From: Tetrahymena thermophila SB210
Lineage: Eukaryota; Ciliophora; Oligohymenophorea; Hymenostomatida; Tetrahymenidae
DNA: 64,000 bases
Direction of reading: 5' to 3'
Assembly (NCBI RefSeq): GCF_000189635.1
Contig: NW_002476212.1
Coordinates: 62,001-126,000, forward strand
Shown one piece after another: positions 12,457-25,767 of the stretch. Below the pieces are notes generated by a model. It saw only the letters and a program-made list of their open reading frames with translations, was not told the origin of the DNA and did not search any database. The number at the start of each line of letters is the position of its first letter. Within the stretch, counting starts at the first letter, position 1. A program made the position numbers and the translations under genes.

Positions 12457-15400
12457 TCATTTTTTTTTATCAGAAATGTTGTTTATTTAAAATTAGTTGT
12501 TTTATAGGAAAGTAGGAACTTAGTTTACTCGCGATTCCTAATTTTCATTCTCTGGATTTTCTATATTATTATGGGTATTATTACTATAAATATTGTTTTC
12601 GTTTTCTATATTTCTTTATATTTCTTCCATTCTTTGCAAATCTTCTACTGTCTGGGGCTGTTATATTTAATGGTTTGTAGCGAAAATATGCTACATAGTA
12701 TCAGGTAAGTTCTGTCTAGTTCCAATAGCACCACCTCTCTGAGGAACACGAGAAGGACTGACAATCATAGCTCCATTTCCATTAACTCTGTTTTGTCTCA
12801 AAGGACTACTTTACTCAAATTAATTCTTTTATTCTTCATCTTACATGTATTGATTTGAAACATTTATTCTTGCATCGTTTTCCATAAATTCAGCTTAAGT
12901 TGCTTTGCTGATAACTGTACTGTTTATAACATCATTCTTTTTAGATCCTTTTCCACTATGATAAAACAAATAAAAATCATTATTTATTTTATTTCCACAA
13001 AATTAAAAAAAGATAAAAGATAATTTACGAGCAGCAGGCTGTTAAAAAGTTAGATTGCTTCTTGATTTAGAAATAACAAATAGATCTTCCAATTTAAACT
13101 TCTATTTTATTGAAGCTTGGACTTAGCTCAATTGGTCTTTAAATGAGAATAAGAGTTCCAAATTTACTTTTTTAATCTTCAATAATGAATTTATTGTTTT
13201 CGAGTTTAATAATTGCATGCTCTCTAGAAACACTAATATCGCTAATCCTGATATCGCTGTCGCTACCACGTCCCTTTAATATTCGATAAAATAAATATTA
13301 TAATTAAATATTTTAAAAGCCAAATTACAAGTATTATTTATGAAACTTTCTCAAATTTTATAAGCTGTATTGCTCTTACAATACTCTTTTCTTTGCTCAA
13401 AAGTTCTAGCATTAAATAAGGGCAGTTAGGTTTTTATATCAGGACGCTTTCAAAGTTTTTTCCCACGAATGAATTTTCATCTAAATTGAATAAAAATAAT
13501 TTTATATAAAATGCTTTGTTAAAATTAATAATAAAAATTAATTAATTAATAACCTGTATATTTAAACTTGCACAATTCACATTCTAGGTTTTTCATAGAG
13601 TAATATGAATGAATAGAAGTCTCCTTACAGTGAATCTTACTTTTTAACCATTACTGGAGACATTCTTCATGCACATAAGCAACAGTACCAGCACAGTTAC
13701 ATGGTTAGATGAATCTGTTTTTCTTAGTATAAGTATCTGCTAAACAAATACGACAAGATTCTTTGTTTTCTCCTGTGTATTCCTTATTATCAGAAGTATC
13801 CTTTTCATATTAAAAAATTCGATTAGAAAGTTGATTTCTTTTATTATAGAGTTAAGCAATTATTAAGTTCGAAAAAATTAATAGAGATATACAAAATTTT
13901 TAATGATATATTAGCCAGTAAGGCAAATATAAAAATCATACAGTTATTTTTAGCTATATCTAATTCATTCAAAAACCCTTAAAATATAATAAAAATCCCT
14001 CAGTAAAATTGTGATATTAACTTAGATTTCATTCAATTATTTAATTACTTATTATCAATTATTCTCACTTTTTAGCAAAAAATTTCTATAGAAATATTTT
14101 TGATTTGTGCTTTGTGATAAGAAAAAATTTATGTTAATCTCTTTAATGAATTCTAAAAAGAAAAAGTTTTATTCAAAAGTCTCTGATTTACAAGCAAAAG
14201 AACGAATGAATGAATGATTGGTTGATTGGTTGAGTAATTTAAGATTTATTAATTCGAGCATTTCAAAGTATTAAATTTTAATAAGTAAATAAATATAATT
14301 AAAGAAACCAGATGAAAGTCTTTTTTTGAAAGCTGACTTAAAAAGTAAAATTGTATAATAAAAGATAAGGGAAATGATGTTATTTATTTATTTATTTATT
14401 TATTACATTAGCGCTGCTTTTGTCTGTGGTATTTTAGTTTTTGATTGATAGTTCTTTTACTCTAAATCTGACTCTTCCTAATTTTATATAGTCATTTGCA
14501 CTTAGCTAGAATCCCTTTTTTAATATAAACAAATAAATTTATGAGTCAATCAGATTACTTTTTAATTGAGAAGCTAAAATATATCAGTCTAGTCTTTCTT
14601 TTTTAATTGATTGACTAAAAGATCAATGAATAAATCAATATTTATATCCTTATAACAAATTTCTTTTTATTAAATTGATCGATTTTTTTTTTTTTTGATA
14701 AATCAACTGATCTATGAATATATTTAATCAAAACCAATCCAAAGAAATAGATGGATTATTAATTTATTGCATTTCCAAAATAAATAAAAAAATTATTAAA
14801 TTTCTATTTACTTATGTCTTATTTTTTGAAAGATTTTGTAGAGATCTGACGACTATCCAGGCAGAGTTTTTATTTAAACCATCGTAATTCTATTATTACA
14901 TGCATTCCTGTGAAAAGTAATATCCGCCTCTATTCTATTTTATCTGAAACAAATTATCTTTCTACTGTTATTTCATTAAAAAAAGAGTTAATTATTTGCC
15001 TTGGAATTTTTATTTAATTATTTATTAATCTATCCTATTGCAAATTTCTTATTTATTTAGCGAGTTCTCGATACTTATTATTACATAAGAAATTTGCAAA
15101 TACAATGGAAAAATTATAATATTTTTATATTATATGAGCTTCGATCAAATAAATGATTACTAATTCGTTTTCCGATTATGAATCTTGCTTAACTTCGTCT
15201 GCTACTCTCACTATGCTACCTATTAAAAAATTTATTTATTTTCATGACTTAAATTACTATATTTAATTTACATGTTCCGCTTACAGGAATAACATCTTTT
15301 TTTATCTGCTTTTGACTTTCATAATCATACAATGAATGAGAGTCTTTGCTCCAAGTGCAAGTTTTTATAATCCTAGAAAGTAACAATGATTAAAAAAATA

Positions 15401-15621
15401 TACAGAAAATTTTATAATTAGCTATCATTATTAATTTGTTAATCTGATCTTAAAACTGCTGCATATTGCAATTAATCTTGCAATCAAATATTTATTTAAG
15501 AGATTTGATTAACTAACTAAATGAAAGACTACTAACTAAATCATATTATTTTTTTTAAATATTACAATCCTGATTTGTGTTTCTTATCAGACTCTGCTCC
15601 TGTTGATTTATGATTTCCCAT
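12457..15621 (-). CDS. RING-CH (RINGv) / FHA domain protein
   Basis: Probable E3 ubiquitin ligase that reads phosphothreonine. The start at 15621 gives MGNHKSTGAES. Nine exons join in consistent frame: 15566-15621, 15272-15372, 15161-15219, 14812-14943, 14407-14514, 13554-13800, 13347-13480, 13029-13273 and 12457-12955 (526 residues). An N-terminal FHA-like region includes SGTCSIVRVADE, NRGGYYFSQECM and SANDYIKLGRVRFRVKE. A RING-CH domain follows at about residues 168-240: CRIC, then CNCAGTVAYVHEECLQQWL, then CELCKF. It carries the C4-H-C3 ligands. A second FHA at about 280-360 has GRGSDSDIRISDISVSREHA with the Arg, Ser and His phosphopeptide residues. The tail is low complexity. The intron 13801-14406 is unusually long (606 bases). 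The pairing of RING-CH with FHA is familiar from ciliate predicted proteins. Ligase activity is inferred from the domain. Confidence 0.87.
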
Positions 15622-16853
15622 TCTTATTGATTTAGACTTCTTTAAAACTCTTCTGAATCTTTTGCTTAAGTAGGACTAATGTGACAATTTTTATAAAATA
15701 ATAATATTTGTGAGTATTGTTTTGTTTTGTTTTTTTTCTTTATTTTTTATATAAGTTTTTTTGTATTTTACTTTTAAAAAGCTAATCTGTAGGCTTAATT
15801 ATTTTAATTTGAGTGATTAATTTCAAGCTGCACAATTCATCTATCTTTATTTTAATTACATCTAAATGCATAGTAGTTGATGGATCTATATTTTTCAAAA
15901 ATCTTCACCTAAATAATAATGAAATTTGCTTAAATTTAGAAGTGAAAAAATCCACACATTTCTTTTAGCTCTTAAGTAATCTTTCAGGTTTAAATTATTT
16001 TAGTAATATATAATCAATCACTGTCATAATATATTTACTAGCATTTTTTAATGTTCTCAAATTGTATAAATCATCTTGATTGAAACAAATTATTATTATT
16101 TTCTACAGTTTATTTATCAAATTTAATATGAAAATATTTTAACTTATAAATTAAATTTATTTTGTGTTTTTTTATTGAAAATAAAATTGTTTATCAAGAT
16201 TTAAATTTTAATTCTAAAAATAAAGAAAATAAAATAATATTTTTAAAATAACAAACAAAATAAATATTTAATCATCTTGATAAAAATATCGTAAAAATGC
16301 AAATAGTCACTATGATATCAAGTAATTTGATATATTTTGATTTACAAAATAGAAAAATATTTAAAGCCCAATTTAATTGATGAAAAAATATACTTTAAAA
16401 ATAGATTAACTAAATTCTATGAAATAGACAAAGCTTTTAAAATATCTAGCCCTTATAATTGTAGATTTTTAAGTTACTAAATATTAACAAAATTACTAAT
16501 GAATGAAAAAATAAATAAATTATAAGATTTTATTTACTTATTTAAAATTCACTGAAGCTAAAATTAGTAATTTTTAATTCATTAAAATAAATAGAATTTA
16601 TAAATAAAACAATAATACGTTAATCAAATATTCAAAAATTTAATTTATAAGCATTTCATTTATTTTTTCATAACTAACTAGCTAGTTATTATTCTATTTA
16701 ATGATTTGATTCTAAATTGAATGTATCAGATTAATAAATTTTAGTAGAAAATTAGTTAGAGGGAGTATTTAAGTGAGATAATACTAAGTTAGTTCACTGA
16801 AAAATATTTAAATTTTATTATTGAAATTGTAAGTTTTATAATCAATTTTTATA
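15622..16853. other. A+T-rich intergenic region
   Basis: About 1.2 kb between two minus-strand genes. I see T-runs and TATTT-rich sequence only, with no supported gene or RNA. Confidence 0.55.
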
Positions 16854-18341
16854 TCACACATTTTCTATTTGAATTTTTTTTAAATCGCTATCATTTTGCT
16901 AGAAAATATTAATTTTATTCTTGTATTTATTTACTTTTTATTACTAGTTTTGATTTTATTTAGTTTCATTTTGTGATTAAGAAATATGCTTATTTTATTC
17001 CTCGTCAACAATATTAATATCATCATTTTAATTATTATCCTTAGAATTTTCTACAGAATTTGCCTTATGATAATTTTTAGATACCTTTTAAGTTTGTTAT
17101 TAAAATTTAAGTTTAATTTATTTAATTTCCTCACCACTAAGAGATTTTATATGGTGTTTGATTTCATTGGTAGAATTCTCAACTTTTATGCTTTTTAATT
17201 CTTAAGATGTTTAATTATTCCTTTCTTCGTTTTAAATCTTAGATGGAATTGTTGTTGGGGACTAAAAAGAGATTTACTTTTGCAAAACAGTTTCAGATTT
17301 TTCTTGGATTTTCTATTACAAAATTAAATTTTGATCTATCTATTATTCTGGTTTTAGAAATCTATATTTCAAATAGATATCGATCAAAAATTAAGTTATA
17401 AAAATCATTGGCAAATTGGTAGATATTATAAAAGGGTAGAAAGTACATATTATCAATGGAATCATGTATTTTAAAGGAACTGCCAAATCATCGAACTCAA
17501 CAATTATGAACGAGCTTACTTTTTAAAGGGGTTTTCTTTCTAATGCATTTTAATAAGGTTTATCCTTGGATCCAAACGAATAATTTTAATATGAGCTTAT
17601 ATAACATGTCCTTAATTATATCATTTCTTCATATGAAGTACTAGATGGCATACACATCCAACTAGGTAATTTTACTTCGCTAAAGTTATAGTAATTTACA
17701 CAGTTATCATTGTCTTATCCCAGATACCTTTTATATTCATGAAAACTATCTTCAGTATTTTCTATTATTTAGTCTGTTAATTCACCACTTGAATTTATAT
17801 TAAATTGATTTAATAGCCTATTAGAAGATTCATTGTTGCATGGAATTTTAGAATTGAAAAAATAGAAATCACTAGGATTTATTTTCTAAAACAAGTCAGC
17901 ATTGTAAAGATTTGATTAGCAGCCATAGCCCATCATATTAACTCCATCCATTTCAAAATTTACATATAATATAGAATATTTCTCTTGGCCACTGAGCATT
18001 GTTGTCATACTGCCTATGATCTAGCAATTTGAAGCTTTTTATAGAGAAAAGCTTAAAGTTTTGTTAAAAACTCCAAAATATATTCCAAAAAAGCTAGCCC
18101 CAGAACAAAGAAGAAGAATGAGATTTATTAGAGCAAAGCATCTCAATTATTACTCCTATGATCGCCAAAAAGAGTAATAATATATTATCATAAATAAAAA
18201 AAGAACAGGAGAGCAAATTAAGAAGTATTTAATGTTGTATTCCTTATAATACTAAATGGTTAAGAATATGATTGCAATTAACATGCTTAAAAGCTAAGTG
18301 AATAAAAATTATTGAATTTTGTAAAGGTTTCCTAGCGCCAT
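16854..18341 (-). CDS. Multi-pass membrane protein, paralogue A
   Basis: A single uninterrupted frame of 495 residues runs from MALGNLYKIQQFLFTQLLS at 18341 to TGA at 16854-16856. Hydrophobic segments near residues 15-35, 38-60 and 75-100 (MLIAIIFLTIQYY, FLICSPVLFLFMIIYYY, FALINLILLLCSGASFFGIY) are followed by a luminal-looking domain with several Cys, including YGCQ, CNNE, NDNCVNYYNFSEVKLPSWMC and RTCYIS. A further hydrophobic pair near residues 320-365 (PLIICTFYPFIIS) precedes a Q/N/K-rich cytoplasmic-type tail. It shares order and residues with the gene at 24214-25767: the FWR after helix 2, the SILYVxF block, GYxCQ, and the FSxVKLPSWxC block. Family function is unknown to me. The shared cysteines suggest a disulphide-stabilised extracellular domain between transmembrane bundles. 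Confidence 0.85.
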
Positions 18342-19999
18342 TTATAAAAATGTTAGATTATTTGTAATTTCTTCTGTTTTTTATGTTTAATTAATGTTAT
18401 CCTTAACTCGTATTTCAAGTAATTATAAACGATACTTATTCAATGAACCTCTCTGTAATTAAGTTTACTATTAATTATATATCTATCTTTAAAAGAAAAA
18501 TTTGCAAACACTTTTAAACCACTTTTATGTCAATCAAATTGAAATCTATTTAAAAACTTTAATTATTATTTTTGAGATTAATTTCTACCAAAGAATAAGT
18601 CCATTTCTTACTTTATTTCAAAAAATTCATAAATTTTATGTTTCTAAAGGATAAATCAAAAATATAATTAGAAATGTTATTTCTACTTTTTCTGTTTTGT
18701 CTTAATACAAAATTTAAATAATCATAAATTATTTGTTTTTAAGAAATCATAATCACCTCTTGAAAATTATTTTTTTTTTTATAAATACAAAATACTGTTA
18801 ATTATCTTAAATAAATTAAAATTAATTTTTAAAATTTCAATATTAATAAAATTAATATAATCATTATTGGTTTATTATCAATACAAAAAAAGTAGGTGCT
18901 AGTTTAATACTATCGAAAAAATAAATAATTTCTATAAAATGAATGCTTAATTCATAGGAAAAGTATTTTTTTAACTATTAGGAATTAACAAAATTAATAT
19001 AAAATTATTTCTAAAATAATAAATAATTTAAAATAATATTCTATCTTATAAATATAAAAATGAGAATAAATGTTTATTAAATTTTATGATAGTCAAGCAT
19101 TGTTTGTTTTTACAATTTATTTTAAAACTAAAATTAAAAGTTTGGGATATGAACAGTAAAAAAATATAAATTTAATGATTTTTTCATATTTTAATTAATA
19201 AAAATTATAAATTTTTTTTATAATTTAATCTACTTTTCTTTAAATTTTTTAATTTTACATTTTTATGCTAAATTTGTTAGAAAATTGAAAGCATTATTTT
19301 TTAAATTAACCCGCTTAAGTTGGATTTGATAGTAAATTTTTTTTAAATTATTTTTTTGGAGATTTTGTAGGTACTTATTATCAATTGTTTAACATGCAAT
19401 ATAATAAATATTGTCATATTTGAAAAATAAATATAATTTCATCAAAATTGTAGATAAGCTTTCTAATTTTTTATAACAAAACTATATAAATTTAATAAAT
19501 AGGCGAGTAGAGGAATTTAGGTTTTGTCTATTATTTTTAAAAATTTAATTAATAATTTCTTCATTAGTTTTTAATTGAATTTAATTTTAATAAATTAGAT
19601 ACAATTTTATCTTTAAATAATGTTTTAATCTTATTTTTTGGATTTTTATAATAAATTCAACATTTAGCATTTATTAGATAATTAGGATTATAAGATTTAC
19701 ATGCTAGCTTTTTTTGCTTCTAAAAATATAATTTAAATAAATAATAATAAAAGTAAATTCATTTGGAGTATACTGAAAAAAATAAATAAAATTAATTAAT
19801 TAAAAAAATTATAAAAGAATTAAAATGTAATCGTGATTATTCCTAATGATAAAAATAAATGAAATGTAGCCTGTTACTTGTAATAATAAATATTATTATT
19901 AATTAATTAGGTAATTGTTAATTTATATAATGACATTAATTAATATATAATCCAAAATTATAACAATTAATTATGATAAAATATTATTAATTAGTGAAA
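18342..19999. other. A+T-rich intergenic region between divergent genes
   Basis: About 1.7 kb that must contain two divergent promoters. I could not single out an element. Poly-T runs at 18771-18780 and the tract around 19340 are the only conspicuous patterns. Confidence 0.55.
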
Positions 20000-21492
20000 A
20001 TGAGTAAATATACAAAAATGCTGTTGTCGCTGCTTGCAATCTGCCTAGCAGTTGCTAGTTGTAGATAAAATACATGTAATAAATACACTGACGTATATGC
20101 TCCTAATAATAATTTATACACCGGGTACTTAGATGTAGGATTTAATGATAATATTACTGGTTTAGGCTTTTTGTTTTACACAAAGTTCAATGCTACTACT
20201 CCAGAAGAAATTGCAGCTGCACCAACTCTCATTTGGTTGAATGGTAATAAATACTTTCTTTTGTTTTTATTTGCATATGTTAAAATTATTAGATTTTATC
20301 TTTTTTGGTTAAAAATATTTTTAAATGAATAGGTGGTCCAGGTTCAAGCAGTATGGAAGGAGCTTTCTTTGAAAATGGCCCTTACAGAGTATTAAATATC
20401 AGCAATTAGATGGTTGTTGAATAGAATGAAAATGCATGGACTAAAAACTATAATGTTCTTTTTATTGATTAACCTATTGGTGTCGGCTTTTCTCGTTCTG
20501 CTAAAGACGAATATCTTCCAGTTAATGAAACTTAAGTCGCAGAATAATTTTACAAAGGTCTTCTTAACTTTTATACTTCTGGTTGCTATAGTGATAGTAT
20601 ATATCATAAGTCTCCATTGTTTATTACTGGTGAAAGCTATTGCGGAAAGTATATCCCTAATATCGCCACTGAAATTCTTAAACAAAACAATTAAACAGAT
20701 GTTACAGGAAATGTAAAAATTCCTCTTAAAGGTATTTCAATTGGTGATCCTTTATTAGACCCTTAGCATTAGCTTTATTTCCTAGGACAATATGGTATTG
20801 AAAATAATCTCATTTCATACAGCACATATTTCTAAGTAAACAATATTCTAACAAGAATGAAACAACATTTTGATCTAAATATGTACGAAGAAGCCGCAGA
20901 CGATTACGACGAAGCTATGGAAACTTTCATGAGTAAGGCATTCACCGAGTTAGAAAATCCTTATAACTATAATATAGGTCCTTATCCTGACTAGTACGTT
21001 AAACATTTCTGCTAAACCTATATTTAAAACTTTGGATTCGATAAAGACCATGTATATGACAGTACAAGTGCAAAAATTTCTAACTCTCTAAAGCATGACG
21101 TCTTTGTTCCTAATGGTATTCCTGCCCTTGTTAATGTTCTTGAATAAAATTTACCAGTTATTATTTACAACGGTAATTATGATATTTAAGTTAACACCCC
21201 AGGTATTTCTTATGCAGTTAATAATTTTGAATGGTATGGAAAATAAGTATTCTCAGCATTACCTATGTAAGATCTCCATATGCCAGATGAATAAGGCAAC
21301 TAAGAAGTTATTGGATCAATTAAGGTATATGATAAGTTCATATATGCCCTTATTAATGCTGCTGGTCACTTAGCTCCTTACGATTAACCTGAACGTGTGG
21401 GCTACATAATCGATAATTTTGTAAATAAGACTCTCAATAAACATACTACTAATTAATTTAGAAGTTTTAATAAATTTGCTGTTGAATATTGA
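20000..21492 (+). CDS. Secreted serine carboxypeptidase (peptidase family S10)
   Basis: Removes C-terminal residues from peptides, probably in lysosomes or food vacuoles or after secretion. The ATG at 20000 opens with a signal peptide, MSKYTKMLLSLLAICLAVAS. S10 landmarks follow: the oxyanion-region LIWLNGGPGSSSMEG, FIDQPIGVGFS, the nucleophile motif TGESYCGKYIP (Ser about 183), NGNYDIQVN (Asp about 365) and AAGHLAPYDQPER (His about 427). One intron, 20244-20332, splits the first Gly of NGGPGSSS. The mature frame of 467 residues ends at TGA 21490-21492. All catalytic triad residues are present and the length is normal for the family. The DQPIGVGFS block is also conserved. Its two close neighbours in both directions are unrelated to proteolysis. 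Confidence 0.96.
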
Positions 21493-22396
21493 TTAAAAAT
21501 ATTATTTTTATTCATACAATTTATATCCCTTAAATATAAACTATAAAAATTATATTTCTTTTATTTGAAACTTTAATTTTATAAAATATTCTAAACATAA
21601 AATTTTTTTAAATCAATCAATTAATTTGTGTTAGTTTTTTCAGCAGCTTTTAAATTAAAAAATTAAATTTTTAATAAATTTAAAAAAAAAAGAAAAATAT
21701 TTTTTTAATTTTGATTTTATGATTTAAAAATTAAAACAATAAAATATATCATGTTAAATTTGTAAATTTTTAAATAAAATTAATCATTTTTTAATCGTTT
21801 TTTAAATATTAAAATAAGCAAAATTTATGGTTTGATATTTTAAATTATTACTTATTTAAAAAGAAATAAATATTTTGAATATTTTTTATTTTTTAAAAGT
21901 AAAAAGAGATAAAATAGTTTTTTTGATAGTTAGTTTATTGAATTATTTAAAAAAAATATTTATTAATAAATGAATGAAAGAAAATAAGTAAATAATTGAT
22001 TCAATTAAAATAAATAAATTTACTTTTTTACTTTTATATTTTTTTTATGATAAATTTAAATATCTATTAGAGTTAGAATATTTAGATATATGATGGATGA
22101 TATAGATAAAATTTAGAATTTTATGAAAAAGTTTAGTAGAGGGTAATAGATAGATTTAATTTTGAAAAGGATATATATAGATATCTCAATAAACATGAAA
22201 TTAATATCAATATCAGCTTATTAGTATATTTAAAATATTTCTGCTCAGATTAAGCAATCATTTTGTAAAAAAATTGGAGTGATTTATTTGCTCTTAAAAA
22301 TTCTAATGATATTTATAATGTATTTCAAATCTAAAAAATTCATTTATTAGACAACTAATTAAAAAAAGTAAAAAGTATAAAAACTAAATTAAAGAA
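21493..22396. other. A+T-rich intergenic region
   Basis: About 0.9 kb between two plus-strand genes. Nothing but A/T homopolymer and TAAATAAA-like sequence is visible. Confidence 0.55.
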
Positions 22397-23311
22397 ATGA
22401 GTCAAGAAAATTATGACGATGATGTGAGTAAAATACTTTCAGTTTAAAAGAATGAAAATGAAGGTGTTGCTGCTGTTGATGCTTCAAATAAGCTCTAAAG
22501 TTCAGAATCAAAGAATGATGATTACGAAATCCTCTGTAATCCATAAGAACTTATTTAACTTCAAAAGGAATGTTAAATTGTTTCTGAAAAATTAGAATAA
22601 GCCTAAAAATGTATCTTAGAAAAAGAAACAATTAACTTCGAACAAGAAAAGAGAATTAAATAATTAACTGAAGAAAACAGCTTACTTTAAGAGCAAGTCA
22701 AAGAGCAATAGAAAAAGTTTGAAGATGAAAAATCTAACTTAGATATAAAAAATGCTTAAATAACTGGTTTAGAAAATGAAATTAAAATGTTAAAGAGTGA
22801 ACTTAATGACGCCAAGCAAATAATAGAATAATCTTAGAAAAAATGTGCTTAATAAACTGAGAAAGCTCATCACTATGAAGAGGAATTGAATAAACTCAAG
22901 TAATTGATTGATGCAACTAACTTTTAAATTCAAGAATAAAATAAATTGAACCAATCCTTAATCAGAAGAAACAATGATATTGTGAGTCAACAATAAAAGA
23001 AAGAAGAAGAATTAAAAAAGAAAGACTAAAACAAGTTAATGTTCTCAAGAATTGAGTCTGTTAATAACATATTTGAATAAGTAGAAACCTTAAAAAGTGA
23101 ACTCCTAACTTATGAAGAGCTTTTTAAAAACTTGGATTTCCCCATATTCTGGGACATTCTCTCAAGCAGAGTAAATGAAAAGGTTGATAAGCATAATGGA
23201 AATAAGACTGAATTTAGACAATCTCAACTTAAATATGAAACTAAATAAATTTGCGAAGGATTATAACAAGCTTTAAAAGTTCATAATGTCAACTATAAAT
23301 TTGAAATTTGA
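22397..23311 (+). CDS. Hypothetical coiled-coil protein, 304 residues
   Basis: A single exon from MSQENYDDDVSKILSVQKNE at 22397 to TGA at 23309-23311. After an acidic, low-complexity first 55 residues, residues about 60-230 are a continuous E/K/Q-rich coiled coil with leucines at heptad spacing (LKSELNDAKQIIEQ, LNKLKQLIDATNFQIQEQN). The C-terminal 70 residues are more mixed, with a hydrophobic patch, FKNLDFPIFWDILSSRV. No known domain is recognised, and a structural or adaptor role is only a guess. The frame contains many in-frame TAA/TAG codons and no TGA, which supports a real gene. Confidence 0.82.
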
Positions 23312-24213
23312 AATAATAAATATTATTTAACTCATTCATAATAGTTATTTTATAATAAGTGTAATTAAAAAGTATATTTATTATTGTTGGACATCAATAT
23401 TAATTTATTTATAATTTTAATAAATTTTCTTAATAAAAATTATTCTTTCTTGTAAGTTGAAAAATCCTGAAATAAATTGATGAATAAATGTTTTATAATG
23501 TGTAGAGTCTTTATTTATTCATTTTTTATTTATATCTCAAATTTTTTATTTAAAATATTTATTTTCTTTATTTTTATATCTTGCCAAATTTTGTTTTTGA
23601 TTTATTTGTCTATAGCAACAAAAATATCTTCTGATATACTCACTGATATCAATTCTATCAAAATTAAGCACTTGTGACTATATTAAGGATATAACATTTT
23701 GCTCACTTTTTATAAATAATATAATATAATATATTTTTTTTAGATTCTTTAAGTTTAAGTCCAATTATTTCAGCATTTAAAGATAAAAATTATTTTTTTC
23801 TTTTAATTTAAAAAATTAATTTCCAAACTTTTTAAATAAATAAAAATTTAACTTAAAATAATATTTATTTATTTAATGAATAAAATTAATAGTAATATAA
23901 TAAAACATCAAAAAACTTTAATTTAAAATATAAATTTAAATTTATAAAAATTACTTTATTCTGATTAATTAATTAAATCAAAAAAATTTATTTAAAATTC
24001 AGATTTATTTTATTTTTTTTAATAAATACAAATAAGAAATCCTTTGAAAGATTTTTTTTGTTAAATCATATGAATTTTAATGAAAAAAAATTTTTTCTTT
24101 TAGTTAGCTCATTCAACAAATTATAAAAATAAAATTACTGCTTTTAATCTTAGAATTTTTATATTATTTATCAACAAAAAAATTAGCTATTTATTAGCAT
24201 TTTATTTTATATT
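23312..24213. other. A+T-rich region between convergent genes
   Basis: The 3' ends of two genes face each other here. No gene is seen. The hydrophobic open frame at 23477-23677 is discussed under rejected items. Confidence 0.55.
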
Positions 24214-25767
24214 TCAATTAAAAGTGCTCTATGCTGCTGTCAATTTTTTTCTTCTAGGAGTGAAAGAAATTAGTGTATCAGTTGGTGAATTAAAATAATT
24301 AATTTTCTTTGATTCACAAGTTTTTTTTGAAGAAACACTTGATGTTTATAATTCTATTAATTAGGGTTGTAAGCTTTCATCTTACTCTCTTTCATGTTTT
24401 GAGCTATTTAAGCTTGTATCTTCCTAGACGTAATCTACTTCAGTTGCTAAATATTAGTTTATTTAGTTATCAGTTATTAAATTTTCCTACTATTTTTGAC
24501 TTTTAACTATATCCTATTAAAATTAAGAGTTTTTTTGTTCTTTTTCAAAATTATTTTAATCTAAATTTAGATTTTCTTTCATTTTTTTATCTAAATCTTA
24601 ATGAATATCTTTATTTTAAGAAAGAGATTTTTATTTCATCATACAATTTAACTTATTTTTTGATTACTAAACTACTTCATTTGTATTATTTAATTCTGAA
24701 AGAGCATTAAATTTATTCTCTTAATTTAATAAAACTCTTTACTCCTTTTATTTTTATAAGTTGTAAAACAAGCAGTCTTCTTCCTTTAATTCTTAAAATT
24801 ATATTTTTTTCCCAAGCACATGTAACAAGGCTTATTTGAAGAAAAAAACAATGTAAAAGTAAATTGAATTCAAAGAAATAATTAAAATGTTAAAATCAAA
24901 AATTAAAAGTGGTTAATATGTCCATTTTGGAATAGGGATTTGATTATATGTAATCAAAGCAAAGTCTTAAACATCTTTAAGAGCAGCTCTACTTAAGGCA
25001 TTTTGCTAGGCTTTTGATATATCACCATAAAAATTTAAGTAGCACTTTTCACTATCAATCATTGTCTAAAAGGGAAAATCCGAAGGAATGCATAACCAGC
25101 TTGGAAGCTTTACGTCACTAAAAGTATATTAATTATAACATCCTGGAATAGGCTAACTATTCTAATAAATAATATCCTTGTTTGACTTTAAATGTTACTG
25201 TTGATAACCGTTTGCTTAGCTTTCGGATTAGAGTACTCCAATAGAATCTTAACTATAATAATCGCAAGCAATTTTATCTCTCTTAAAATAGAATTCATTT
25301 GGAGATATCTTAGAATTAGCTTGTTCTTTACTTAAAGAAGATTAGCAGCTATAGCCTAGTAACTATTAGTTATTATAAACAAAATCGACGTAAAGGATAG
25401 AATAAAATTCAACGCCTCCTAAATCAACAGTTTCCTTTCCAATTACTTTACATTGAGAGACTTCCTAAAGCTTAATATCAAGAGTTTTGTGATAAATTCC
25501 ATAAAAAGTATCAAAATATATCCAAATGCTGGCAATAAATAGCAAAGTATTAATAAAGTTATAGGTATAGATTCTATTTGATTATGGTCTCCAGAACATA
25601 AAGTAGTAGAATATCATGAAAATAACCAAAGTTGGGATGCTAAAGCACAAAAGATATAAGTATCTTTCCTCTGGATAAAAGAAAGCTAATATAAGAAATT
25701 AAGTTACGAAGCACAATATTTAAACTAATATAAAGTGACTAATTTTATTTTAATTATTCAAACTCAT
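24214..25767 (-). CDS. Multi-pass membrane protein, paralogue B
   Basis: A single frame of 517 residues runs from MSLNNQNKISHFILVQILCF at 25767 to TGA at 24214-24216. The N-terminal hydrophobic segments (FVTQFLILAFF, LCFSIPTLVIFMIFYYFMFW, NFINTLLFIASIWIYF) are followed by a cysteine-bearing domain with SQCKVIGKE, SILYVDFVYNN, LGYSCQSSLSKEQA, IACDYY and FSDVKLPSWLCIPSDF. A last hydrophobic hairpin near residues 300-330 (LLIFDFNILIISLN, FYIVFFFKQALLHVLG) precedes a long hydrophilic Q/N/K/S-rich tail. It is homologous along its whole length to the gene at 16854-18341, including the spacing of the membrane segments. The function is not known to me. The two copies are in the same orientation about 6 kb apart, pointing to an old local duplication. 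Confidence 0.86.

Noticed and set aside
16986-17198. Hydrophobic plus-strand frame
   Set aside because: It is antisense to the hydrophilic tail of membrane protein paralogue A, which has strong support.
23477-23677. Hydrophobic 66-residue frame
   Set aside because: Composition is what random T-rich DNA encodes (F, I, L, Y, S), with no polar flanks or homology. It lies between two gene 3' ends.
24780-24850. Apparent frameshift in the tail of membrane protein paralogue B
   Set aside because: It came from miscounting a run of seven A. With the correct count the frame is continuous to the TGA at 24214-24216.
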